Shown here: one piece after another, positions 9,328 to 17,306 of the stretch
How positions within the stretch are numbered: position 1 is the first letter of the stretch
How the letters are laid out: every line of letters begins with the position of its first letter
DNA from: Myxococcus llanfairpwllgwyngyllgogerychwyrndrobwllllantysiliogogogochensis
GTDB lineage: Bacteria; Myxococcota; Myxococcia; Myxococcales; Myxococcaceae
Assembly: GCF_006636215.1 (NCBI RefSeq)
Contig: NZ_VIFM01000018.1
Coordinates: forward strand, 18,365 to 82,364
Direction: 5' to 3'
Length of the DNA: 64,000 nt
Program-made: the position numbers and the translations under genes
The notes under the pieces: model-generated
Database searches by the model: none
Seen by the model: only the letters and a program-made list of their open reading frames with translations
What the model was told of the DNA's origin: nothing

Positions 9328-10506
9328 ATGGCATCCGAGCAGACCGCCCGGCGCGTCTTCACCGGTCTCATCCTGCTGTCCATCGTGCTGCTGGCGCTGG
9401 TCATCCAGCCCTTCGCCAAGGGCATCTTCCTGGCCGCGGTGCTGGCCGGAGCCCTCTACGGCATCCACAGCCGGCTGACGCGCAAGCTGCGCGGGCGCAA
9501 GAACATCTCCGCCGGACTCATCTGTACGATGGTCGTCCTCGCGCTGCTGCTGCCCCTGGGAGGGCTCACGGCCTTCGTGGTCGCCGAGGTGTCGTCAGGT
9601 GCGCAGTTCGTCACCAAGACGGTGCAGCAGGAGGGCGTGGAAGGCCTGGTGCAGAAGCTGCCGGGGCCGGTCCGCAAGGGCGTGGAGCGCCTGATGGAGC
9701 GGCTCCCCCTGGAGGAAGCGCAACTGGACGAGAAGCTCCAGGAGCAGGTGAGCAGCCAGGGCGGAACGGCCGCGCGCGCGGTGACGGGAGCGGTGGCGGC
9801 CACGGGCTCCATCGCCTTCCAGACGGTGATGATGCTCATCGCCCTCTTCTTCCTCCTCACGGACGGGCGAGAGCTGGTGCAGTGGATAGAGAGCGTGTCC
9901 CCGCTCAGACGCGGCGAGACGCTGGAAATCATGCGCGAGTTCCGCAGCGTGTCGGGCGCGGTGCTGCTGTCGTCGCTCGCCACCGCGGGCGTGCAGGCCT
10001 TCGCGGCGCTCATCGGCTTCCTGCTCGCGGGAGTGCCCGCGCCCCTGTTCTTCGCGGGCGTCGCCTTCTTCCTCGCACTCATCCCCGCCGTGGGCGCCGC
10101 CCTCGTCGTGCTGGTGGCCGCGGCGTTGATGTTCTTCAGCGGACACCCCTGGGCCGCGCTGTTCCTGGCCATCTGGGGCACGGTGGTGGTGGGCCTGGTG
10201 GACAACATCGTCAAACCACTGCTCGCCAAGCGCGGCATGCACCAGCACGGGGCCATCGTCTTCTTCTCGCTGCTCGGCGGCCTGGCGGCGTTCGGCACGG
10301 TGGGCCTGCTGTTGGGCCCGCTCATCGTCGCCTTCTTCCTGGCCCTGGTCCGCATCCACGAGCGCGACTACGGCCGCAACCACCCAGGCCCCGACAGCCC
10401 GACGACGCCCGGCCCCAGCGATGGGCGCGGTCCAGACGCTGCACTGTCGACGAAGACCTCGAGCCCGGAAGGCGCGCTCACGTCGACGGTCCGCGAAAGT
10501 CACTGA
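9328..10506 (+). CDS. AI-2E family transporter (PF01594-type)
   Basis: Integral membrane protein of 392 residues with eight likely membrane segments: two at the N-terminus, a long soluble loop (about residues 75-170, ending ...RAVTGAVAATGSIAFQ), then a cluster of hydrophobic segments. The motifs RFRSVSGAVL-like (here EFRSVSGAVLLSSLATAGVQA), PAVGAALVVL and WGTVVVGLVDNIVKPLL are characteristic of this family, which includes TqsA and Na+/H+ antiporter-like members; substrates differ widely. The C-terminal 40 residues are polar and low complexity. A hairpin after the stop probably terminates it. Confidence 0.87.
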   Translation: MASEQTARRVFTGLILLSIVLLALVIQPFAKGIFLAAVLAGALYGIHSRLTRKLRGRKNISAGLICTMVVLALLLPLGGLTAFVVAEVSSGAQFVTKTVQQEGVEGLVQKLPGPVRKGVERLMERLPLEEAQLDEKLQEQVSSQGGTAARAVTGAVAATGSIAFQTVMMLIALFFLLTDGRELVQWIESVSPLRRGETLEIMREFRSVSGAVLLSSLATAGVQAFAALIGFLLAGVPAPLFFAGVAFFLALIPAVGAALVVLVAAALMFFSGHPWAALFLAIWGTVVVGLVDNIVKPLLAKRGMHQHGAIVFFSLLGGLAAFGTVGLLLGPLIVAFFLALVRIHERDYGRNHPGPDSPTTPGPSDGRGPDAALSTKTSSPEGALTSTVRESH

Positions 10507-10558
10507 GGCACCCGCGCCCCTGCCTCCCGCCTGAAGCAGGAGCCAGGAGCGCGGTGCC
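10507..10558. terminator. Hairpin between convergent genes
   Basis: Imperfect inverted repeat: GGCACCCGCGC (10507-10517) faces GCGCGGTGCC (10549-10558) with one bulged base, and CCTGC/GCAGG pairs inside. No U tract follows, as is common in GC-rich genomes. It sits between the AI-2E gene and the convergent nuclease gene and could serve both. Confidence 0.55.
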
Positions 10559-10567
10559 AGGGTTACA

Positions 10568-12280
10568 TCAGAACGACGCGCCGCTCGCGCGCCGACCCGG
10601 CGAGGTCGACAGGCTGGACAGGCTGGTGTGCAGCACGAACGTCGCGCTCGAGCCCACGTCCGGGCTGCGGTTCGCGGAGACGCCGTCGGTGCCCGCCATG
10701 GAGGAAGACAACGTCGCCGTGTCCACCACCGTGCCGGACGCGTTCTTCACCGTCACGGTGTCACCGCTGTTCGACAGGCCCAGCGTGCCCGTGGTCGCGG
10801 CCACCGCACCCGGCGTGCCCGAGGGGATTCCCGCCGCGCCGCCGAACACCACCAGCACGCCGCCCGCGGGCACCGAGGTGCCGCTGGGGAACGTGTGCCG
10901 CACGCTGGCGGAGTCGGACACCGTCCACCCCGCCACGCTCAGCGCCGCCGTGCCCGTGTTCACCAGCTCCACGAACTCGCCATTCACATCGGAGCCGGCC
11001 TCGTTCACCAGCACCTCGTTGATGATGAGGGTGCCCGTGCCGCCACCGCCGCCCGTGGTAATCGAGAACGTCGCATTGCTGGTATCCGTGATGCTGGCGT
11101 CGGACGTGTCCGTCACGCGCACCCGCGCGGTGGTGCTCGCGGTGGCCGGCAGCGTCCACGACAGGCTCCCCGCCGAGGCGGGCGTGCTCGACGACAGCGT
11201 CGTCCAGGTGCTGCCGTTCAGCGTGTACTCCACCCGCACGTTCGTCACGTTCGACGACGTCCACGCAATCGTCCGCGCGCTGCTCGTCGTCCAGCTCTCA
11301 CCACCGTTGGGCGACGTCACCGTCACGCTGGACGCCACCGCGTCCCCGGGAACGAGGAAGTCCTTGATGATGCCCATGTGCTGCATGCCGGTCGCGCCGC
11401 TGTCGCCCGCGAGCGCGGGGGACAGGTCGCCGATGGGCGAGTATACCCGCGTGTCCACGACGAGGCCGTTGGCGAACGAGCTGCTCCCGATGACGACCGA
11501 CGTCTGGTACTGCCGCAAATCACTGTCCACCAGCACGTGGTCATAGGGGCTGTTGCGGCCCGCGTTCGTGTTGGTGTTGCCATTGCGGTCCGCCGGGTAG
11601 GGGCTGGCCGTGGAGACCACCTGCGAGAAGGTGCTGAAGCTCGCCTCGGAGCGGCTGCTGGTGTTGAAGTCGCCGCCGATGACCAGGTAGTCCCCCGTGG
11701 GGATGTTGGCCTGGATGCGGCTGACCAGGCTGGCCGCCTCCGTGTTGCGCGTGCTGGCGTTCGACGTCAGCAGGTGCACGCTCACCGCCCACAAGTCCCT
11801 GGGCCCCGGGATGTCGATGCGCGCCCAGGCGAAGTCGCGGTTGGTGACCTGCGGGTCATCCCACTCGCCCGAGGCGATGATGGGGTAGCGGCTGATGATG
11901 CCGTTGGGAATCTGCGCGCCGGCCTCGCGGTAGTACGAGAAGCCCGCGCCGAACGCCGTGTTCACGAAGCTCCGGATGTCCGCGGCGGAGTCCGTCAGGT
12001 AGTTGAACTCCTGAATCATCACGATGTCGGCGTCCGTGCCCTGGAAGATGCGGATGCCGTGGCCCGGGTCATAGTCCTGCCCGTTGCCACTGGAGATGTT
12101 CGCCGCCATGAGCCGGATGCGCACGTTGGCCAGCGAGTCCTGGCGCTCACCGAGCGAGGACTCCCCGGTGGTGGGCTCCACGCCCTCGCCACCGCAAGCT
12201 GCGAGTCCCAGGAAGAGCGCCACGAGCCATTGGCGCCACGACGACAGCACACGCGTTGGTACGGCGAGGTTGTTTCGCAC
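10568..12280 (-). CDS. Lipoprotein endonuclease/exonuclease/phosphatase with lamin-tail domain
   Basis: Exported protein of 570 residues. The GTG start at 12280 gives a basic n-region, a hydrophobic stretch and the lipobox FLGLAACG, so it is probably a lipoprotein. Residues ~50-300 form an endonuclease/exonuclease/phosphatase fold: RLMAANISSGN, IVMIQEFNYL, WAVSVHLLTSNAS, VIGGDFNTSS and YDHVLVDSDL supply the expected metal and catalytic residues. Next comes an Ig-like Kre9/KNH-type module (SPNGGESWTTSSARTIAW), then a lamin-tail domain (LIINEVLVNEAGSDVNGEFVEL). The architecture fits a surface or secreted nuclease or phosphodiesterase. The upstream ATG at 12376 would add residues unlike a signal peptide. 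Confidence 0.85.
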   Translation of the reverse strand: MRNNLAVPTRVLSSWRQWLVALFLGLAACGGEGVEPTTGESSLGERQDSLANVRIRLMAANISSGNGQDYDPGHGIRIFQGTDADIVMIQEFNYLTDSAADIRSFVNTAFGAGFSYYREAGAQIPNGIISRYPIIASGEWDDPQVTNRDFAWARIDIPGPRDLWAVSVHLLTSNASTRNTEAASLVSRIQANIPTGDYLVIGGDFNTSSRSEASFSTFSQVVSTASPYPADRNGNTNTNAGRNSPYDHVLVDSDLRQYQTSVVIGSSSFANGLVVDTRVYSPIGDLSPALAGDSGATGMQHMGIIKDFLVPGDAVASSVTVTSPNGGESWTTSSARTIAWTSSNVTNVRVEYTLNGSTWTTLSSSTPASAGSLSWTLPATASTTARVRVTDTSDASITDTSNATFSITTGGGGGTGTLIINEVLVNEAGSDVNGEFVELVNTGTAALSVAGWTVSDSASVRHTFPSGTSVPAGGVLVVFGGAAGIPSGTPGAVAATTGTLGLSNSGDTVTVKNASGTVVDTATLSSSMAGTDGVSANRSPDVGSSATFVLHTSLSSLSTSPGRRASGASF

Positions 12281-12439
12281 GAAGTCCGGTCCTGCTCCCA
12301 GACGGGAGCTGTTGAGGTCGGCAACGACTGCTGAACGGGTGGTCCAGGCAATCCGCACCCAAATCCACAGCCTCAACTTATCCGGATGTCGCGCAAGGAA
12401 GGCGCGTGAAACACGATTGAAACATGACGCGGCATCGCC

Positions 12440-12910
12440 CTACAGGGATGCGGCAGTGGACAGGGCGACGAACACGTAGCGCAGGCCCTTGCCCAGCGTG
12501 ACGAACACGACGAAAGGCAGGGGCTTCACGCCCACCACGCCTCCGGCGATGACGAACGCGTCACCGATGATGGGGACCCACGACATCACCAACGCGGGCG
12601 CGCCCCAGGTGCGAAGCCGCGCTTCGACCTTCTGCATGCGCGGGCCCTCGCTGGCGCGCCGCCGTGCATACCAGCGACCCAGCGGACCGCCTCCGCCGCG
12701 CGCCACCCACAGACCCAGCACGTAGAGCGACAGCGCGCCCAGCACGTTGCCCACGGTCGCCACGGCCGTGGCCAGCATCGGCGGCGTGCCGCCATAGATG
12801 AGCGCGGCGAGCAGCGCCTCGGACGGCACCGGCACCACGGAACCCGCCAGCATCGCGACGAGGAAGAGACCTGGGAGCCCCCAGGTGGAGAGAATGGCTG
12901 CGTCGGGCAT
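12440..12910 (-). CDS. YqaA/DedA-like membrane protein (VTT domain)
   Basis: Small membrane protein of 156 residues with GLPGLFLVAMLAGSVVPVPSEALL at the N-terminus, the typical re-entrant-loop sequence of the DedA/SNARE-associated (VTT) family, followed by TVGNVLGALSLYVLG and a C-terminal VMSWVPIIGDAFVIAGGVVG segment. The length and the short form agree with the YqaA subgroup rather than full DedA. Family members are implicated in lipid scrambling and envelope homeostasis; the specific role is not known. Start MPDAAIL at 12910 was chosen because upstream sequence in this frame lacks conserved or hydrophobic character. Confidence 0.78.
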   Translation of the reverse strand: MPDAAILSTWGLPGLFLVAMLAGSVVPVPSEALLAALIYGGTPPMLATAVATVGNVLGALSLYVLGLWVARGGGGPLGRWYARRRASEGPRMQKVEARLRTWGAPALVMSWVPIIGDAFVIAGGVVGVKPLPFVVFVTLGKGLRYVFVALSTAASL

Positions 12911-13181
12911 GGTGGTGGGTGCGAGCGGCCCCAGCAGTGTGCCACGCGCCTGGAAGCGGACGCGCGAAAACCTCGAAGCCGCCTGCTCCCACCTCGCGTG
13001 CGAGCGCTCGATGCACCACGAGGCTCGCGGCCCCCCCGCATGAACTGCGCGGGCATGCCGCGGTGCGCAGACCTTGCGCGCGACGAGCGCCCACGCCACG
13101 CATGCCGAGGGGACACGGGCCGCGGCGCACCCCTTGCTATGGGCCGGGGGACCTCACTCCACCGCGAAGGACCTCCGCGTC

Positions 13182-14333
13182 ATGAGCAGCAGCGACCTCC
13201 CCGCCCCGGGCCTGAGCAACGACCTCCGCATCGTTCCCGTGGAGATTGCCCCCGAGACGTTCTGGGTGGGCAAGCGAGAGCCCGGGAACATCTTCTACGC
13301 CAACCCCTACCTCCGACGGTTCCGAGGCACGGACACGAAGACGCAGCGGGCGTCGGAGTTCAACCTCCTCATCGACCCGGGCTCCAGCAGCGACTTCTCC
13401 ACCATCCACACCAAGGTGACGTCGCTCATCGGTGGCATGGAGCGGCTGTCGGCCCTGTTCATCAACCACCAGGACCCGGACGTGGGCTCGTCCGCGAGCA
13501 TCATCTCCGCGCGGTATGCGCCTCGTGCGGGCCTCTTGTGCTCGGAGGACACCTGGCGGCTCATCGTCCACCAGAACCTGCCGCGCAACCGCTTCATCCC
13601 CACGGAGAAGTTCGCGCAGGGACTGAGCGTGCCCACCGGGCACAAGCTGTTGCCGGTGCCCTCGCCCTTCTGCCACTTCCGGGGCGCGGTGATGCTCTAT
13701 GACCCGCAGACGCGGGTGCTCTTCACGGGTGACTTGTTCGGCGGCCTCACCGACGCCAACGCGAAGGGCCTGTGGGCGGACGAGTCCGACTGGTCGGGCA
13801 TCCGCGCGTTCCATCAAATCTACATGCCGGTGAACGCCGCCCTGGCCCGCGTGGTGGCCACCATCCGCAAGCTCACGCCGGCGGTGGAGATCATCGCGCC
13901 GCAGCACGGCCGCGTCATCCGAGGCCCGCTGGTGCAGCAGTTCCTGGAGCGCATGGAGAAGCTCCAGGTGGGGCTGGACATCATGGACGAGGCGCAGGAC
14001 CGCACGCATCTCCAGGCGTGGAACTCGGTGGTGGACCGGGTGCTGGCGCTGGCGCGGGGCTACCTGGGCGACTCGGTGGACGTGAAGCTCGGGGCCAGCG
14101 AGGACCTGTCGGACACGTCGACGTTCGACGGGAATCGACTGGTCGTGAACCGGCTGGGCAAGTGGACCGTGGAGCACGTGGTGGACGTGTTGTGCAAAGG
14201 CGAGCCGCCAGAAATCGCGGGGCCCATCATGGTGGAGGCCACCAGCGCCGCCGCCGAGTACAACCTGCCCACGCCACACCTGGACATCGAAGGCGCGGGA
14301 GCGCCGTCGCACATCTCGCTGTTGGACCCCTGA
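13182..14333 (+). CDS. ODP-like metallo-beta-lactamase-fold protein
   Basis: Protein of 383 residues with an N-terminal metallo-beta-lactamase fold resembling the di-iron domain of FprA flavodiiron proteins and the ODP oxygen-binding sensors. Evidence is the metal motif FINHQDPDVG (HxDxD in place of the usual HxExD), the later SPFCHFRGAVMLYDP and LFTGDLFGG segments, and IIAPQHGRVIRG carrying a late metal histidine. No flavodoxin domain follows; the last ~120 residues are helical and unassigned. Start 13182 is the first methionine of a plausible N-terminus. A Ser/Thr kinase gene follows after 39 bases, which suggests an oxygen- or redox-linked signalling role (inference). Confidence 0.72.
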   Translation: MSSSDLPAPGLSNDLRIVPVEIAPETFWVGKREPGNIFYANPYLRRFRGTDTKTQRASEFNLLIDPGSSSDFSTIHTKVTSLIGGMERLSALFINHQDPDVGSSASIISARYAPRAGLLCSEDTWRLIVHQNLPRNRFIPTEKFAQGLSVPTGHKLLPVPSPFCHFRGAVMLYDPQTRVLFTGDLFGGLTDANAKGLWADESDWSGIRAFHQIYMPVNAALARVVATIRKLTPAVEIIAPQHGRVIRGPLVQQFLERMEKLQVGLDIMDEAQDRTHLQAWNSVVDRVLALARGYLGDSVDVKLGASEDLSDTSTFDGNRLVVNRLGKWTVEHVVDVLCKGEPPEIAGPIMVEATSAAAEYNLPTPHLDIEGAGAPSHISLLDP

Positions 14334-14372
14334 GCCAAGAGCACGGGGCCAACGGACACCGAGGGAGGCGCG

Positions 14373-15434
14373 GTGGGCTCGACGGAAGAAGACTCCGGAG
14401 GCGTGGTGTACCTCGGAGGGATGTCCCTGGAACCCGCGGCGGTGGTGGCGCGGACACCGACTCCCGCGCCCGTGACGCCCCCGCCTCCCGTGTCGCTGGC
14501 GGAGACGCTGCGCGCGGTGACGCCCATGTCACCGCACGGGACGTGGCTGCAAGGCATCCCCACGCCCGCGCCTGCTCCGGCCGCGACGGTGCGCGGACTG
14601 GTGCCAGGACAGCTCGTGGGCGAGCGCTACCGGGTGGAGCGCTGGCTCGGCGCCGGAGGCAGCTCCACGGTGTACGAGGCGGAGGACCTGCGCCAGGGCC
14701 AGCGGGTGGCGCTCAAGGTGCTTGCGACACCGCATGCGGAGCCGTCGACGGTGGCGCGCTTCCGTCAGGAGGTGGAGCACGCGCGGGCGCTGGAGCACGT
14801 GAACATCCTGCGCGTCTTCGACGTGGGCCTGGATGGAGACCGGCACTTCCTCACCGTGGAGCTCCTCGACGGCATGGACCTGCGCCAGCGGATGCTGGAG
14901 CGACGGCCCACGCTCGCGGAGACGTTGCGCTGGCTCACGCACGCGGCCGTCGCGCTGGAGCACGCGCATGGCCGGGGGGTGCTGCACCGGGACGTGAAGC
15001 CCGCCAACCTCTTCATCACCCGTGCGGGCGTGCTGAAGCTGATGGACTTCGGCCTCGCCAAGAGCACCCATGTGGTGGGGACGACGGCGCAGGGCACGGT
15101 GCTCGGAACACCGGAGTACATGGCGCCCGAGCAGGTGATGGGCAGTCCTCCGCTGTCGCCCACCACGGACCTGTACGCGCTGGGCGTGGTGGCCTACGAG
15201 CTGTGCACGGGACAGCTCCCCTTCCGTCACACCGAGCCCGTGCCGTTGATGTTCCTGCACGTGCAACAGGCCCCGGTGCCGCCGACCACGTTGCGCCCGA
15301 GCCTGCCCGGCCCGTTCGAGCGCGTGGTGCTGAAGCTCCTGGAGAAGCGGCCCGAGGACCGCTACGCCAGCGCGGGTGAGCTGCGCTCCGCGCTGGCGAA
15401 GCTGTGGCCCTGGGCGCTCAAGGAGTCGGCTTGA
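14373..15434 (+). CDS. Hanks-type serine/threonine protein kinase
   Basis: Eukaryotic-like kinase of 353 residues. After ~80 Pro/Ala-rich residues the kinase domain runs from about 83 to 345: glycine loop GAGGSSTV (93-100), catalytic lysine in VALKVL (K115), HRDVKPANLF (H205-R206-D207), DFGLAK (225-230) and GTPEYMAPEQ in the activation segment. All key residues are present, so it should be active. There is no membrane segment or sensor domain after the kinase, so it is probably soluble and controlled by a partner; the adjacent ODP-like protein is a candidate. The GTG start follows a good GAGGGAGG site. Its 3' end overlaps the convergent gene by 17 bases. Confidence 0.93.
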   Translation: MGSTEEDSGGVVYLGGMSLEPAAVVARTPTPAPVTPPPPVSLAETLRAVTPMSPHGTWLQGIPTPAPAPAATVRGLVPGQLVGERYRVERWLGAGGSSTVYEAEDLRQGQRVALKVLATPHAEPSTVARFRQEVEHARALEHVNILRVFDVGLDGDRHFLTVELLDGMDLRQRMLERRPTLAETLRWLTHAAVALEHAHGRGVLHRDVKPANLFITRAGVLKLMDFGLAKSTHVVGTTAQGTVLGTPEYMAPEQVMGSPPLSPTTDLYALGVVAYELCTGQLPFRHTEPVPLMFLHVQQAPVPPTTLRPSLPGPFERVVLKLLEKRPEDRYASAGELRSALAKLWPWALKESA

Positions 15435-16092
15435 GCGCGACGGTGACGAGTCGCAGTCCCAACTGGGGCCAGCGGGACGTGCGCGGGGTGAGGTCCGGTT
15501 GCTGGCACAGCGTGAGGACGCGGCCTCCGCCAGGGTGGAAGAAGTAGAGCGAGCGCGCGGCCTTGAACTCGCCGGGGAGCGCGGCATCCCGCTCGGGCCA
15601 GACGCGGCGGGTCGCCCACCAGGACTGAACCACGGGCCGATCGCGCAGGTGGTAGTGGACCTCCACCACCACCGCGCTCACCTCCTCCGAGCCCCACTCC
15701 AGCATGAGGCTTGAACCCGGGATGCGTCGCTCGTCGAGCAGGTGCAGGGGGCGAGGCCCCGCGTAGGCGGTGGCGTCCACCTTGGCGCCACGCAACGAGC
15801 CGAGGAAGTCCAGCTCCAGGCGCGTCGTGCCGGGCTGCACCTGGAAGCGGAAGGCCATGCGGCCCGTGCCCACGTGCTGGCCGCCGAAGTACGTCCCCAC
15901 GTTGGCCACCCGGACGAGGACGGGCTCGCCCGAGCGGAACTGGTCCACGTCCGCCGGCGCGGCCAGTTGGGGCGCGGACGCAGGAAGCTCCACGCGCTTC
16001 CAGCCCGGAGTCGGGTCCTCATGCGACCAGCACGCCACGGGCGCCGCCTGCGTCAGCCACAGCGCGCCCATCCAGGAGAGCAGGGGCCCCAT
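15418..16092 (-). CDS. Exported hypothetical protein
   Basis: Protein of 224 residues with a short hydrophobic N-terminus (LLSWMGALWLTQAAPVACW) that could be a signal peptide with cleavage near the alanines. The remainder is mostly beta-strand-like, with RMAFRFQVQPGTTRLELDFLG and SAVVVEVHYHLRDRP; no catalytic motif or family was recognised. It starts one base after the stop of the upstream membrane-protein gene, so the two are almost certainly co-transcribed. The 3' end overlaps the kinase gene on the other strand. Confidence 0.65.
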   Translation of the reverse strand: MGPLLSWMGALWLTQAAPVACWSHEDPTPGWKRVELPASAPQLAAPADVDQFRSGEPVLVRVANVGTYFGGQHVGTGRMAFRFQVQPGTTRLELDFLGSLRGAKVDATAYAGPRPLHLLDERRIPGSSLMLEWGSEEVSAVVVEVHYHLRDRPVVQSWWATRRVWPERDAALPGEFKAARSLYFFHPGGGRVLTLCQQPDLTPRTSRWPQLGLRLVTVALKPTP

Positions 16093-16093
16093 G

Positions 16094-16801
16094 TCACGAA
16101 CTCCGGGGAGTGGCCGGGGTCGACCGCGCCGAGAGCCACGCGGTGCCGAGCATCAGCGCACCGGCCGCGGCGAGCCCCGCCACGCGCAGGGAGCCGTCGA
16201 GGTGGGCGGTGTCATAGAGGAGCGTCTTGCCCACGGAGATGGCGACGAAGCAGAAGCCCGCGTCGCGAATCACGGGAGCGCCCCGCTTGCGGCCCAGGAA
16301 CACGAGCACCACGCCGATGACGAGCCAGCCCAGCGTGAGCACGAGCCGACGCGCGATGTGGTCCTCCGCGACGCCCAGGGTGAGGAAGTGGAAGTAGAAG
16401 GTCCACGACGTGGCGATGGTCGCGGCGGTGAGGCCGAACCAGACGAGCACGTCACGGATTCGCTCCAGTTGCGTGTCACCGCGACGCAGCGAGCGCGGCA
16501 ACATGATGACGGACGCGATGAACGTCAGCGCGAGTCCCACGAGCAACAAGGGTTGCTTCGTCGCCGCGTACCACAGGCCTCCTGTCACGGAGGTGGCGAG
16601 CACTGCGATGGGGAAGATCAGCAGTCCTCCGCGAGGAACCGCCAGGAAGCCCAGGGCCAGCGTCGCGACCGCCGCCAGAATGAGGAGCGCCTCCACGGGC
16701 ATGTGGAGGTCCCGCCAGAGGAACACCGCGGCCAGGGCCAGCAATGCGCCGCCGAGCCCACCCAATACCTTCACGTCCCACTTCGCCATCATCTCCGTCA
16801 T
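16094..16801 (-). CDS. Multi-pass membrane protein of unknown function
   Basis: Protein of 235 residues made of seven or eight hydrophobic segments (for example VLGGLGGALLALAAVFLW, LLILAAVATLALGFLAV, LLLVGLALTFIASVIML, VLTLGWLVIGVVLVFLG, AGLAAAGALMLGTAWL). The start at 16801 (MTEMMAKWD) follows a GGTGGAGGA ribosome site. The C-terminal half resembles the repeating membrane pattern of DUF2339-type proteins, including GFCFVAISVGKTLLYD, but the match is weak. It is the first gene of a two-gene transcript with the exported protein downstream. Confidence 0.68.
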   Translation of the reverse strand: MTEMMAKWDVKVLGGLGGALLALAAVFLWRDLHMPVEALLILAAVATLALGFLAVPRGGLLIFPIAVLATSVTGGLWYAATKQPLLLVGLALTFIASVIMLPRSLRRGDTQLERIRDVLVWFGLTAATIATSWTFYFHFLTLGVAEDHIARRLVLTLGWLVIGVVLVFLGRKRGAPVIRDAGFCFVAISVGKTLLYDTAHLDGSLRVAGLAAAGALMLGTAWLSARSTPATPRSS

Positions 16802-17295
16802 CGCCAATCCTCCACCGCCAACCCGTGGCGTGTGGGGAGGCTCCGATTGCATCGGACCTGCCAACCGCTGACGCACGGCATCACGCACGTTTGCGCGGTG
16901 GGGCGGGCTCACGGTGTGCAGCGCGCGGCACACCGTGGGGAGGCCGCTGCACAGCGCGCACGAGCGCTACCGGCTCACGGCTCTTTCCCTGAACTGAGTC
17001 TGCCCCAGTTCGGTGGCCCTCTTGCGCTTCGGTTTCATGGTTGTTGGACCCACCACGTCGTTCAAGTCCAGACGGGCTGGCAGTACCTTGAGTCTGCCTT
17101 TGCGCGAACCCCTCTCGCGCGGCGCTCGGAGATTCCTGCCCATGCCCCATCCCTCTGGGAGCGTTGTCCTATTCACGAATGGCGAGACCTCCTGCGAATT
17201 CTTCCAAGACTTGGGGAGGGACACGCTGCTGTTGCCCGCGCTGAAGGTCCCGTTGCGACCGGGGGCCTTCGCCTCGATGGGCCTGCGGGTGGACG
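16802..17295. other. Mostly non-coding stretch upstream of the toxin gene
   Basis: About 490 bases lie between the divergent membrane-protein gene and the lipoprotein toxin. Only one doubtful small reading frame (from 17013) covers part of it. By eye this stretch looks less GC-rich than its neighbours, which would suit an acquired accessory segment; no composition was computed. Confidence 0.5.
16991..17011. repeat. Inverted repeat GAACTG-N9-CAGTTC
   Basis: Perfect 6-base arms at 16991-16996 and 17006-17011, just before the doubtful reading frame at 17013. It could be a regulator site or chance; there is no further support. Confidence 0.35.
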
Positions 17296-17306
17296 ATGCG
17301 CGTTGA
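17013..17306 (+). CDS. Doubtful small ORF upstream of toxin
   Basis: A 97-codon frame starting GTG and ending 11 bases inside the toxin gene. The first half is Arg/Ser/Leu-rich and looks non-protein-like; the second half (PHPSGSVVLFTNGETSCEFFQD, shortened here) looks more like real protein, so it may be the tail of a decayed gene. No ribosome site or family was recognised. It may equally be spurious. Confidence 0.25.
   Translation: MALLRFGFMVVGPTTSFKSRRAGSTLSLPLREPLSRGARRFLPMPHPSGSVVLFTNGETSCEFFQDLGRDTLLLPALKVPLRPGAFASMGLRVDDAR

Noticed and set aside
9882..11546. 554-codon forward frame spanning AI-2E and nuclease genes
   Set aside because: Crosses two well-supported genes in other frames and a hairpin; Arg/Gly/Pro shadow composition.
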